Shown: positions 7,850-15,516, counted from the first letter of the stretch. The stretch is DNA of 37,860 bases from Saprospiraceae bacterium (GCA_021298335.1 JAJTEZ010000010.1:1-37860); one strand, 5' to 3'. Translations and numbers: made by a program. Notes: generated by a model from the sequence alone, not told the origin.

Positions 7850-8407
7850 TTAAAAAATATAGGGAAAAAAGACATGTGTCATCAGCAATCCCCCTGCAAA
7901 AAATCCAATCACTGCAAGGAATGAGGGAAATTGAAGATTTGACAATCCACTGATTGCATGTCCTGACGTACAGCCGCCTGCATACCGGGTGCCAAAGCCA
8001 ACCATCAGTCCGCCCAGGGCTAAAAGAGCAAATCCTTTGATAGAAAGAATTGCTTCCCTACCAAACATTTCGTCTGGCTGTAATCCTGCTGGTTCTGAAA
8101 AACCGAGTAGACTGAGGTCGGAAATTGTAGCCTCAGAGATCTGAACTGGCATATTGGGATTCATGAAAGTTCCGGCAATCCAGCCTCCAATCAATGAACC
8201 GACTAAAAAATACAAGTTCCATCGTTGAGCTTTCCAATCAAAATCGAAGAATGAAACTTTTTTTCCGGCACCAGCCATTGAACAAATCGTGCGCATATTG
8301 GAGGAAAATCCAAATGTCCTCCCAAAAAAGAGTAAAACAAACATCGTCGCTGCAATCACCAGGCCCGAAAACCACCATGACCAGCTTTGTGTCAATAATT
8401 CCTGCAT
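7850..8407 (-). CDS. YeeE/YedE (TsuA-like) transport protein, first half
   Basis: The protein has 185 residues with about five membrane segments. The signature RYAGGCTSGHAISG holds Cys146 in the GGCTSGH loop; another cysteine, Cys42, sits in MRTICSMAG near the end of the first helix, at a place where the family also conserves a cysteine. Together with the 138-residue product of the next gene it forms the two halves of a YeeE/TsuA-type channel, likely importing thiosulfate or another sulfane-sulfur ion into the cytoplasm, where the rhodaneses of this block could use it. A small domain between helices (about 85-120, PVQISEATISDLSLLG) faces one side of the membrane. The gene begins 12 bases after the rhodanese-stress protein gene. 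Confidence 0.87.
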   Translation of the reverse strand: MQELLTQSWSWWFSGLVIAATMFVLLFFGRTFGFSSNMRTICSMAGAGKKVSFFDFDWKAQRWNLYFLVGSLIGGWIAGTFMNPNMPVQISEATISDLSLLGFSEPAGLQPDEMFGREAILSIKGFALLALGGLMVGFGTRYAGGCTSGHAISGLSNLQFPSFLAVIGFFAGGLLMTHVFFPYIF

Positions 8408-8419
8408 TCTTCTTTCGCT

Positions 8420-9622
8420 TTAAGGTAGGTGAAATAAAATAATTGGTTTAAACATATGCTTAACAAGATTCTCGGCTGCACTTGAATGGAAAATGCCTCC
8501 CTTTCCGTGTGTACCAATAAATAGAATATCTGCATCTTGCTCGGCCAAAAATTGATGTACACCCTGTTCCACAGTTTCCGCATGAAGTAAGTGCTGCTGA
8601 GCATCTGTTATCCTATGCTGCTCCGAAAATTGTTTCATTTTTCGGAGGATAGACTGTTCGGTTTCTGCATTATTCTCCTGCAGCACGTGCAACTGATGGT
8701 ATCTGGCGCCAAACGCATGAAGCACTCTTACCAGGAGAGGATGCACATCTTCCGTCTGTAAAAAGTCATGGACATAAAGAATGTCATGGATTTTAAGATC
8801 CGACCGGTCACACATGAGAGAAAGCACCGGAACTTCTGATCGGCGTGAAATCTGCTGGGTGTTGGATCCGGCGATTCGCTCTTTCATTCCCCAGGCCCCC
8901 TTTGTTCCCATGATGATTAAATCAAACTGCCGGTCTTTTGAAAATGTCAAAATCTTGTCAGTAAGCTTTCCAAAAACCACATGACCGAATGCATTTGATA
9001 TCTCTTTTAATAGACCTTGCATCTTTAATTCAGCAAGTTGCTTTTGCTTTTCCAGGTGCTGTTTGTCAATCTCACCACAAGTAAGAATGTGCCCGGACTG
9101 ATCCAGCGTGACTGTGTCCGGCACCTCAATAATATGCAAAAAATGAATTTCAGTTTGAAACTTGTCAGTAAACTTTGTTGCCATGATCCGGGCAAACTCA
9201 GCCTGGACAGAAAAGTCAGTGGGAATCAGTATCTTCAGAGATTCTGCTTGTGAAGACCTTTCATACTTTTGTTCAACTTGAGTCTCTTTGGTCCATTTTA
9301 CGTCAAATCCGGCCGAAAGAAGTAATTTTTCCACATCCTGAAGCCCACCTCCATTGATAACGTGTTTGAACCCTTTGCTCAACAGGAGCTTCCTGGCGTG
9401 ATTGCTTCTGTTTCCAGACCGGCAATACAACACCAACTGTCTGTCACTCGGCAAATCTCTCCACAATGTTTCCAGCTTTTCCAGAGGCACTAATCTGGCA
9501 CCCTCCAGATGGGCTGTTCGATACTCGGCGTCACTCCGCACATCCACGACAATGGCATTTTGTGCAATTGTGGGAGACTTTTGTCCTTCACCGCGCAAAA
9601 ACCGCTGAATCATATCTATCAT
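8420..9622 (-). CDS. Rhodanese fused to two universal-stress-protein domains
   Basis: The protein has 400 residues. Residues about 15-105 form a rhodanese domain with active loop CRSGNRS (Cys67). Residues about 129-270 form a first UspA domain starting ILIPTDFS and carrying the ATP-binding type motif IMGTKGAWGMKERIAGS. Residues about 280-400 form a second, shorter UspA domain with FIGTHGKGGIFHSSAAE. There is no signal peptide, so it is cytoplasmic. UspA domains often bind ATP or AMP; the fusion would place sulfur transfer next to a nucleotide-sensing module. The gene is between the persulfide-dioxygenase fusion (gap 50 bases) and the larger YeeE gene (gap 12 bases). The domain calls are firm; the joint function is inference. 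Confidence 0.88.
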   Translation of the reverse strand: MIDMIQRFLRGEGQKSPTIAQNAIVVDVRSDAEYRTAHLEGARLVPLEKLETLWRDLPSDRQLVLYCRSGNRSNHARKLLLSKGFKHVINGGGLQDVEKLLLSAGFDVKWTKETQVEQKYERSSQAESLKILIPTDFSVQAEFARIMATKFTDKFQTEIHFLHIIEVPDTVTLDQSGHILTCGEIDKQHLEKQKQLAELKMQGLLKEISNAFGHVVFGKLTDKILTFSKDRQFDLIIMGTKGAWGMKERIAGSNTQQISRRSEVPVLSLMCDRSDLKIHDILYVHDFLQTEDVHPLLVRVLHAFGARYHQLHVLQENNAETEQSILRKMKQFSEQHRITDAQQHLLHAETVEQGVHQFLAEQDADILFIGTHGKGGIFHSSAAENLVKHMFKPIILFHLP

Positions 9623-9672
9623 ATTGAGACTTTTTATGTAAACTACTATCTGTTAGTTGTTAATATCACATT

Positions 9673-11073
9673 TCAGGCTTCTACAGGCAAACCCTTAGAC
9701 ATCCACTCGTTCATACCCGGAGAATAATTTGAAATATTGGTAAAGCCTGCTTTTGCAAGAATGGAATATCCTATGGTCGCTCTGTCTCCCCCCTGACAAT
9801 GAATGGCTACTGGTCTGTCTTTGCTGATTTTATCCAGATTCTGCGGCAATGTACCGATAAACACATGATCAGCTCCTGAAACATGACCGGATTTAAACTC
9901 TGATTCACCGCGGAGATCCACGATCTGATGACTACCTGTGTCAACGGCCTTCTTAAATTCATCCAGGCTAAGGAGTGAAACTTGCTCCAATTTTCCTCCC
10001 TCTGCGGTATAGACATCCACACTTTCTATATAGCCCAAGATCTTATCCAGACCAATGCGCATGAGTTTACGTACAAGATCGTCATGTTGGTTCTCAGGGG
10101 CTAAAAGAATAAAAGGCTTATCATAGCTGAGGTACCAACCTGCCCATGTAGCGAAAGAATTATTTCCCTGGATATTGAAACTGCCTGGTATAAATCCATT
10201 GGCAAAATCAGCCTTATTCCGGGCATCAACCACCAGTATTCCGTCTTCCATGGCCGTCATCAGTTCCTGAGCACTCAATTTCTTGAGTGCAGGCACAGCA
10301 GTGAGCAATGGCCTGTCCACTTTGTTTAGGTGTTTCATCATTGCGAAGTATTTAGGTGGTTCAGGTTGATCAGCAAGCAGGTAATCGATGAAACCTTGCT
10401 TATTCTCACCATACTGTAACGCCCAGTTACGGATCCGCTCATACCCTACGGTTGTACTTGGAACGGCGCCAAGTGCCTTGCCACAAGCTGAACCGGCACC
10501 ATGACCCGGCCACACCTGAATGTAGTCAGGCAACTGGCTGAATCGTTTGATGGAGTCGTACATTTGCCGGGCACCCAAATCCTGAGTCCCTGCGAGTCCG
10601 GCTGCTTTTTCGAGCAAATCCGGACGACCGATATCTCCCACAAATACGAAATCGCCGGTAAACAACATCACCGGTTCTTTACTGGCCGGTGTATCTGTCA
10701 ATAAAAAGCTTATGCTTTCCGGAGTATGTCCTGGTGTGTGTAATACTTCAAAAACCAGGTTTCCCAACGTGACTTTATCTCCATGCTTCAATCCGTTATG
10801 CGGAAACATATACTGCCAGTCAGGCCCACCCTCATCGGACAGATATAGCCCTGCTCCGGTTAACACTGCCAGTTCTCTGGCACCAGATAGAAAGTCAGCG
10901 TGAATATGTGTTTCAAAAATATGCGTGATTTTCATATTGTTCTGTCTGGCAAACTCAACATATGTATCGACATCCCTCTTTGGGTCAATCACTGCGGCCA
11001 CACCTGCTTTCTGGCAACCAATCAAATAACTTGCCTGAGCCAGGGTTTTATCATATATGTGCTGAAATAACAT
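9673..11073 (-). CDS. Persulfide dioxygenase-like MBL hydrolase with two rhodanese domains
   Basis: The protein has 466 residues. The metallo-beta-lactamase domain (about 1-240) has THIHADFLSG, the GHTPES loop and the WPGHGAGSACG block typical of ETHE1/Blh-like persulfide dioxygenases, which oxidise glutathione or other thiol persulfide to sulfite. A first rhodanese domain (about 265-350) has no active cysteine: the loop reads ILLAPENQ. A second rhodanese domain (about 370-462) is intact with CQGGDR (Cys426). There is no signal peptide, so it is cytoplasmic. In the block it would follow thiosulfate uptake and sulfane-sulfur transfer, and its product sulfite is what the neighbouring TauE-type protein could export. 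It lies 30 bases after the exporter gene and is probably co-transcribed. Confidence 0.9.
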   Translation of the reverse strand: MLFQHIYDKTLAQASYLIGCQKAGVAAVIDPKRDVDTYVEFARQNNMKITHIFETHIHADFLSGARELAVLTGAGLYLSDEGGPDWQYMFPHNGLKHGDKVTLGNLVFEVLHTPGHTPESISFLLTDTPASKEPVMLFTGDFVFVGDIGRPDLLEKAAGLAGTQDLGARQMYDSIKRFSQLPDYIQVWPGHGAGSACGKALGAVPSTTVGYERIRNWALQYGENKQGFIDYLLADQPEPPKYFAMMKHLNKVDRPLLTAVPALKKLSAQELMTAMEDGILVVDARNKADFANGFIPGSFNIQGNNSFATWAGWYLSYDKPFILLAPENQHDDLVRKLMRIGLDKILGYIESVDVYTAEGGKLEQVSLLSLDEFKKAVDTGSHQIVDLRGESEFKSGHVSGADHVFIGTLPQNLDKISKDRPVAIHCQGGDRATIGYSILAKAGFTNISNYSPGMNEWMSKGLPVEA

Positions 11074-11103
11074 AAAAAATTGTTTTATAGTATGTTTGAA
11101 TGA

Positions 11104-11898
11104 TCAATGAAAAAATACTTCCTTCGTTACTATGTAAACACCCATCAACAGAACAAACCAGCCGAACACCGGCTTAAGTCGCTCCCCTTCCATTTTTTTA
11201 GAAATGTACATGCCCATAAAAATACCCGACACAGCAAACGCAGAAATAGTTAGCATAAATGTCCAATCAATGACAGTGGATTCACTCTCGCCCAAAAAAC
11301 CGATCAACGATTTGGCAGCGATGATAATCAATGAAGTTCCCACTGCTTGCTTCATAGGAAGACCGGACAAAAATACCAGTGCAGGAATAATTAAAAATCC
11401 ACCGCCGGCACCTACCATTCCCGTGATAACGCCTACAACCATACCCTCTAAAAAGATAAAAGCGTATCTTTTGGCACCCGTTAAGGCCTGTACAGGCACC
11501 TGCGATGAGGATTTTCGAATCATGCCCAATGAGGAAAGCACCATCAGTATGGCAAAAAGAACCAAAAGCATCCAGTCTTTTTCTACAACAAATCCTGCAA
11601 TTTCAAATGTATTGGGAATTGCAGGTAGGATCCATTTTCGAGTCAGGAAAACTCCCGCTATAGATGGAATTCCAAACAAAACAGCAGTATTCATGTGAAT
11701 CAGACCCTTCCGAAAATAAGCGAGAGAACCTATCAATGCCGAGAAACCCACGATAAATAAAGAATATGCAGTTGCTGGCACGACGTCTACACCAAAAAGA
11801 TACACAAGTACAGGAACCGTAAGAATGCTGCCTCCGCTTCCAATGAGACCGAGACTCACACCAATAAGTACTGAGGCTAAATATCCAATGAATTCCAT
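11104..11898 (-). CDS. TauE/SafE-family sulfite (anion) exporter
   Basis: The protein has 264 residues with about eight membrane segments and the internal repeat of the TauE/SafE family: IGVSLGLIGSGGSILTVPVL near the N-terminus and VITGMVGAGGGFLIIPALV near residue 155. Members export sulfite, sulfoacetate or related small organosulfur anions. It is the first gene of the ten-gene sulfur block, 30 bases before the persulfide-dioxygenase fusion, so disposal of sulfite made by that enzyme is the natural guess. A -7 box and a Crp/Fnr-like palindrome lie in the 62-base gap upstream, suggesting the whole block is controlled here. The substrate is inferred from context only. Confidence 0.88.
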   Translation of the reverse strand: MEFIGYLASVLIGVSLGLIGSGGSILTVPVLVYLFGVDVVPATAYSLFIVGFSALIGSLAYFRKGLIHMNTAVLFGIPSIAGVFLTRKWILPAIPNTFEIAGFVVEKDWMLLVLFAILMVLSSLGMIRKSSSQVPVQALTGAKRYAFIFLEGMVVGVITGMVGAGGGFLIIPALVFLSGLPMKQAVGTSLIIIAAKSLIGFLGESESTVIDWTFMLTISAFAVSGIFMGMYISKKMEGERLKPVFGWFVLLMGVYIVTKEVFFH

Positions 11899-11920
11899 GT
11901 TGCTCTGATTGTTTCAGGTG

Positions 11921-11928
11921 CAAAGATA
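11921..11928 (-). promoter_or_regulatory. -7 box of the sulfur operon
   Basis: The minus strand reads TATCTTTG, an exact TAnnTTTG match, 22 bases before the TauE ATG. It predicts a transcription start near 11916-11918. No standard -33 element is found at about 19 bases spacing; instead a palindrome occupies the region further upstream, as expected for an activator-dependent promoter. Confidence 0.6.
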
Positions 11929-11950
11929 GACTGACCTGTACACTTGGTAA

Positions 11951-11964
11951 GTAACAAATGTTAC
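11951..11964. promoter_or_regulatory. Crp/Fnr-like operator palindrome
   Basis: GTAACAAATGTTAC is a perfect 14-bp inverted repeat (GTAACA, two bases, TGTTAC). Its centre lies about 40 bases upstream of the start of transcription predicted from the -7 box, matching the class II activator position of Crp/Fnr regulators (about -41.5). The same palindrome was not seen in the other gaps of the block. The identity of the regulator is inference. Confidence 0.5.
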
Positions 11965-12494
11965 ACAACCATTCCCTGAATGCTAGATTTCTGCAGAGTG
12001 GCCAGAATTGCTTCCTTTCGTTCAGAAAAGGATCCATAAACCGAGAAATAGGAAATTGAATGTAAGTGGAGCATCCTTTCATATGCTAACGCCAGCCTGT
12101 CTCTGTCCAAAGCATTTTCCCGAAGTGGATCTGCCTCCCAGGGAATATCCGGCATACACAAAAAACAAATATCCGGCAATGATGATTGCCAGGTGCTTTG
12201 TATCCACGAATCCACCCTGCCAAATCGCTCTTCCTGCCAGATCATGTATGTCAACAAATCGGTGTCGCAAATGGTATTCCCTCCAATTGAAGCAGCATTG
12301 CATTCTTTACTCCATTGTAATCGAGACATGGCAAGTAGATCGTATTCTGTATATCCGGGGCCATGATCAGATAAATACTCTCTGGCTGCCTCCGGTACTA
12401 AATTCCAGCCTGTTTGTTCATGTAACCATTGGCTTAACGTCGTTTTGCCGCAACTTTCCGGGCCGGTAAAAAGCACCTTTACAGGCTTACTCAT
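11961..12494 (-). CDS. NadR-like P-loop kinase (nicotinamide riboside kinase domain)
   Basis: The protein has 177 residues. It begins with a Walker A loop, GPESCGKTT (about 11-19), followed by VPEAAREYL, CDTDLLTYMIW and the lid region PDIPWEADPLREN, all hallmarks of the kinase domain of NadR that phosphorylates ribosylnicotinamide. The NMN-adenylyltransferase and helix-turn-helix domains of full NadR are absent, so this is a stand-alone kinase domain, common in Bacteroidota, where the substrate is usually assumed to be nicotinamide riboside. Its ATG overlaps the end of the preceding small gene by eight bases, so the two are translationally coupled. It ends 62 bases before the TauE gene; its stop lies inside the regulatory gap of the sulfur operon. 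Confidence 0.8.
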   Translation of the reverse strand: MSKPVKVLFTGPESCGKTTLSQWLHEQTGWNLVPEAAREYLSDHGPGYTEYDLLAMSRLQWSKECNAASIGGNTICDTDLLTYMIWQEERFGRVDSWIQSTWQSSLPDICFLCMPDIPWEADPLRENALDRDRLALAYERMLHLHSISYFSVYGSFSERKEAILATLQKSSIQGMVV

Positions 12495-12657
12495 CCCCGA
12501 GCTGCTGAATTTTTTGCATCAAAAGTTCAGCTTCTGCGATTTTTGCATCTGCCAGGGTGCGATTGGATTTTGACAGAACGAAAGCCTCTTCCTGCAAGCG
12601 ACGATATTCTTCCATCCATTTTTCTTTTTGGGTCTTTTTCTTGAATAAACCAAACAT
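12487..12657 (-). CDS. Lacal_2735-family small protein
   Basis: The protein has 56 residues, starting at the ATG of MFGLFKKKTQKEKW (12655-12657). Seven upstream residues of the longer frame were excluded because the family begins with MFGLFKKK. It is an alpha-helical, charged small protein with the conserved ALSKSNR-like block (VLSKSNRTLADAKIAEAE). It matches the uncharacterised Lacal_2735 family found only in Bacteroidota. Its function is unknown. It overlaps the NadR-like kinase start by eight bases. Confidence 0.8.
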   Translation of the reverse strand: MFGLFKKKTQKEKWMEEYRRLQEEAFVLSKSNRTLADAKIAEAELLMQKIQQLGDE

Positions 12658-12684
12658 AAGCGACGATTTTGTGACCAAACACTA

Positions 12685-12711
12685 AAAAACCTCAGGAGTT
12701 CTCCTGTTAGG
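12685..12711 (-). terminator. Hairpin with T-run upstream of the Lacal_2735 gene
   Basis: On the minus strand CAGGAG and CTCCTG pair around two bases (12693-12706), extended by CCT/AGG with a small bulge, and are followed by TTTTTT. This has the form of an intrinsic terminator, but it stands about 30-55 bases before the Lacal_2735 start with no known minus-strand gene upstream. It could block antisense transcripts or act as a leader attenuator. Confidence 0.4.
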
Positions 12712-13018
12712 AAAAAATTACATGCGATCCAAGGTATTTATTCTGACAGCCAACCGCAATTAAACTATTATACTTGTTGACTTTCGAATTTTTTAAAAAA
12801 AACTTTTTGAGGCAACTCTGGCATTTTAAAACAGACCAGCTTCATCAAATTGAGATGCCAAGCTGCAATTTTCAAAGAGGTTATATGGCAATATGGAGCA
12901 AATAATTTGGTACTAATGAATAAAAAGCTTATAATGTTGTAGCCATTTCACCGGTATGAACCGGCTTCACTTGATGAAAAAAGGAAATACGCATCTGTCT
13001 GATTTCATGGAAATTTCA

Positions 13019-13026
13019 TAAATTTG
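13019..13026 (+). promoter_or_regulatory. -7 box of the bifunctional nuclease gene
   Basis: TAAATTTG matches TAnnTTTG exactly and ends 17 bases before the ATG at 13044, giving a very short leader. Two TTTCAT copies eleven bases apart precede it. No clear -33 element was seen. Confidence 0.5.
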
Positions 13027-13043
13027 CAACAGAAAGTATTAAA

Positions 13044-13649
13044 ATGAAGAAAGTCAGGCTCGATATCATGGCCTTATCGCACAGTGTGACCCAGTCGCAC
13101 AATTACGCTGTCGTGCTGGGTGAGGAAGGAGGCAACAGGCGTCTCCCCATTGTGATTGGGGGATTTGAAGCACAATCTATCGCTGTGGCATTGGAAAATA
13201 TGACTCCGAATCGTCCGCTGACACACGACTTATTTAAAAACACATTGGATGCATTTGACATTGAGCTACGGGAAGTCGTAATCAATAACCTGCTCGATGG
13301 TATTTTTTATGCACAGCTGATTTGCGAACAAGACGAGAAAGTCATGCAGATTGACGCGCGTACTTCTGATGCTATCTCAATGGCTGTGCGTTATGGCTGT
13401 CCGATTTATACGTTTGACTTCATCATGGATACTGCGGGAGTCACATTGGATGAAACAGAGGAGCAATCTGAGCCTTCCGAAGGTGCGGGTACTAAAACCA
13501 AAACCACAAAAACAAAGAGTATTTCATTAGAAGAGATGGGCATACCCTCCCTGGAGAAATTGCTCGAGGAAGCGTTGCAAAAAGAGGATTATGAAAAAGC
13601 AGCTCAGATTCGTGATATCCTGCATTCAAAAAAAGGTAATGATTCGTAA
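13044..13649 (+). CDS. Bifunctional nuclease (BFN/DUF151) family protein with UVR motif
   Basis: The protein has 201 residues. The BFN/DUF151 domain covers about 1-135, with the conserved pattern LPIVIGGFEAQSIAVALE and the block IDARTSDAISMAVRYGCPIY. After a threonine/lysine-rich linker, a UVR (UvrB/UvrC-like) helical hairpin follows at about 168-200: LEKLLEEALQKEDYEKAAQIRD. DUF151 proteins have been reported as bifunctional nucleases with DNase and RNase activity in plants, while in bacteria the role is unsettled; the UVR motif usually mediates protein-protein contacts. No signal peptide, so cytoplasmic. A -7 box lies 17 bases upstream and the pdxJ gene follows 35 bases after the stop on the same strand. 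Confidence 0.88.
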   Translation: MKKVRLDIMALSHSVTQSHNYAVVLGEEGGNRRLPIVIGGFEAQSIAVALENMTPNRPLTHDLFKNTLDAFDIELREVVINNLLDGIFYAQLICEQDEKVMQIDARTSDAISMAVRYGCPIYTFDFIMDTAGVTLDETEEQSEPSEGAGTKTKTTKTKSISLEEMGIPSLEKLLEEALQKEDYEKAAQIRDILHSKKGNDS

Positions 13650-13684
13650 TGTAGGACATTCGCTTCTCCTGAACCAACCGAAAA

Positions 13685-14434
13685 ATGACAAAACTAAGCG
13701 TAAACATCAATAAAATTGCATTGATTCGCAATGCCAGAGGTAGTAATTATCCCGATTTATTGCAGGTGGCAGCCGATTGTGAAGAATTTGGAGCTCAGGG
13801 GATTACCGTGCATCCAAGACCCGATCAAAGGCATGTGAGATTTGACGACATTCCATCTTTAAAACAGGTTGTCACTACAGAATTGAATATTGAAGGGTAC
13901 CCCTCCAGAGAGTTTTTACAGCTTGTCCTCAAAAACAGGCCTCACCAGTGTACGTTGGTTCCTGATGCACCAGAGGCCATTACTTCCGATCATGGATGGG
14001 ACACAGTAAAGCACCAGCAATTCTTACAGCAAACCGTCAAAGAGTTGCAGGATCAAGGCATTCGGGTCAGCTTATTTATTGACCCCATTCCCGAACGACT
14101 GGAAGCCGCCAAAGAGACTGGTACCGACAGAATTGAATTTTACACCGGTCCCTACGCCCACCTAATGCAACAAACAAATTCCCTATCCTCTACCGTAGAA
14201 AAAGAAGCCGCAAGATCAGAAGCTGTGATACCATTTTCAGAAGCTGCAGCGTTTTGCAGGCATCTCGGCTTGGGAATCAATGCGGGGCATGATCTGAACC
14301 TTGACAATTTGCGCTATTTCAAACAACATGTCCCTGGACTATTAGAGGTTTCAATAGGGCATGCCCTGGTTTGTGATGCGATATATTACGGACTCAAAAA
14401 CGCCATCCAGCTATACCTGCGGGAACTGGAATGA
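13685..14434 (+). CDS. pdxJ: Pyridoxine 5'-phosphate synthase
   Basis: The protein has 249 residues, close to the normal length, and is a TIM barrel. It catalyses the last ring-forming step of DXP-dependent vitamin B6 synthesis, joining 1-deoxyxylulose 5-phosphate and 3-amino-2-oxopropyl phosphate. Conserved blocks seen are LSVNINKIALIRNARG (start), GITVHPRPDQRHVRF, the CTLVPD block around residue 95, and GLGINAGHDLNLDN near residue 200. It follows the bifunctional nuclease gene by 35 bases and may share its promoter. It converges on the agmatine deiminase gene with only eight bases between the stop codons and no visible terminator. Confidence 0.97.
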   Translation: MTKLSVNINKIALIRNARGSNYPDLLQVAADCEEFGAQGITVHPRPDQRHVRFDDIPSLKQVVTTELNIEGYPSREFLQLVLKNRPHQCTLVPDAPEAITSDHGWDTVKHQQFLQQTVKELQDQGIRVSLFIDPIPERLEAAKETGTDRIEFYTGPYAHLMQQTNSLSSTVEKEAARSEAVIPFSEAAAFCRHLGLGINAGHDLNLDNLRYFKQHVPGLLEVSIGHALVCDAIYYGLKNAIQLYLRELE

Positions 14435-14442
14435 TTTTTCTT

Positions 14443-15516
14443 TCAGGCAGGTTGCTGCTGTGACAGGCAATGAAATGACCCCAGTCCCCAAATAATATCT
14501 ACGGAATCAATGCCCACTACTTTTCTGTCAGGAAAACAGTCTTGTAAGGTTTCCAGAGCGAGTACATCATTCTTCTCATCTCTGAAGGTAGGCACGATGA
14601 CCTTCTGGGAGGAGATATAAAAATTTGCGTAAGAAGCCGGAAGGCGCTGATCTTCGTAAATCACTGGCTTTGGCATGGGCAACTCAATCACTTCAAGGCG
14701 TCGGCCGTCTGCAAGCTCCATCTTCCGCAGAAGTTTGAGGTTGTCTCGCAACAAGTGAAAATTGTCATCCGAAGCATCATGTTCTACAACACTAACCACA
14801 GCGTCTTCTCTGACAAAACGAACTATGTCGTCAATATGACCGTCTGTGTCATCGCCTACAATCCCCTCTTCCAGCCATAAAATATGATCAACGCCATAAT
14901 ATTCTACTAAAAGCGACTCAATTTGTGCTTTCGAGCAACCAGGATTGCGATTAGGATTCAACAGGCAGGCGGTTGTAGTCAACAGGGTTCCCATACCATT
15001 AAAATCAACGCTACCACCCTCCATGATAATCCCGGGGTGGAAGACTGGCAGATCCAGGGCTTTCCCAATCAAACTTGGAATAATATCGTCCAGGTCGTAC
15101 GGAGGATATTTATTACCCCACGCATTGTAGTCCCAGTCTACAATCACCAGGTCACCGTTTTCCCGATGTTTCAGAAAGGCTGGACCGTGATCTCTGCACC
15201 ATGCATCGTTGGTGGGATGGTGGTAAAAAAATATATTTTGCATCAACGATCCAATGTCTGCCCTGGAGTGGGCATACGTTGATGAAAGAATCACCTCGCG
15301 AGCAAATTGCTCCATTTGGGGTCCACTGACGTTGATACAAACTTTCTGATGATCCGCAATCTGCAGGATAAATTCGGAATATGGATGATGGATCGAAGTT
15401 AATTTTCCCGGCCATGATTCCTCTTTATGGGGCCAGGACAACCATGTTGCCGCCTGAGGGGCAAATTCAGCCGGAAAAAAATACCCCAGTTCGCGGGGCG
15501 TAAAATTATTCAACAT
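14443..15516 (-). CDS. aguA: Agmatine deiminase
   Basis: The protein has 357 residues, normal for the peptidyl-arginine-deiminase-like (PPAD/AIH) family. It turns agmatine into N-carbamoylputrescine and ammonia. Seen in the sequence: TWLSWPHKEESWPG near residue 24, WCRDHGPAF, MEGGSVDFNG, GHIDDIVRFV, and the C-terminal catalytic cysteine in LGSFHCLSQQ (Cys350; the usual form is HCxTQQ). The start overlaps the end of the amidase gene by eleven bases, so the two are translationally coupled. Together they convert agmatine to putrescine by the N-carbamoylputrescine route. No arginine decarboxylase lies in the window. Confidence 0.96.
   Translation of the reverse strand: MLNNFTPRELGYFFPAEFAPQAATWLSWPHKEESWPGKLTSIHHPYSEFILQIADHQKVCINVSGPQMEQFAREVILSSTYAHSRADIGSLMQNIFFYHHPTNDAWCRDHGPAFLKHRENGDLVIVDWDYNAWGNKYPPYDLDDIIPSLIGKALDLPVFHPGIIMEGGSVDFNGMGTLLTTTACLLNPNRNPGCSKAQIESLLVEYYGVDHILWLEEGIVGDDTDGHIDDIVRFVREDAVVSVVEHDASDDNFHLLRDNLKLLRKMELADGRRLEVIELPMPKPVIYEDQRLPASYANFYISSQKVIVPTFRDEKNDVLALETLQDCFPDRKVVGIDSVDIIWGLGSFHCLSQQQPA

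Larger units (their letters stand above)
12658..13043. other. Divergent intergenic region of 386 bases
   Basis: AT-rich region between the Lacal_2735 gene (minus) and the bifunctional nuclease gene (plus). It holds a hairpin with a T-run on the minus strand (12685-12711), a small CCGGT/ACCGG inverted repeat at 12951-12964, a direct repeat TTTCAT at 13003 and 13014, and a -7 box at 13019-13026. I see no tRNA-like fold and no convincing gene in it. Confidence 0.6.

Noticed and set aside
11204-11698. Long plus-strand reading frame opposite the TauE gene
   Set aside because: It is a shadow of a well-recognised membrane protein; its composition makes no sense as a protein and no start signal precedes it.
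11603-12082. Minus-strand frame overlapping both the TauE and NadR-like genes
   Set aside because: Both overlapped genes are clearly real, and this frame would span the operator and promoter region.
12956-13021. A 21-codon ORF (starting MNRLHLMKKG) just upstream of the bifunctional nuclease gene, preceded by a CCGGT/ACCGG repeat
   Set aside because: No ribosome-binding site, no family resemblance, and it ends inside the -7 box of the next gene, so it would not be on that transcript.
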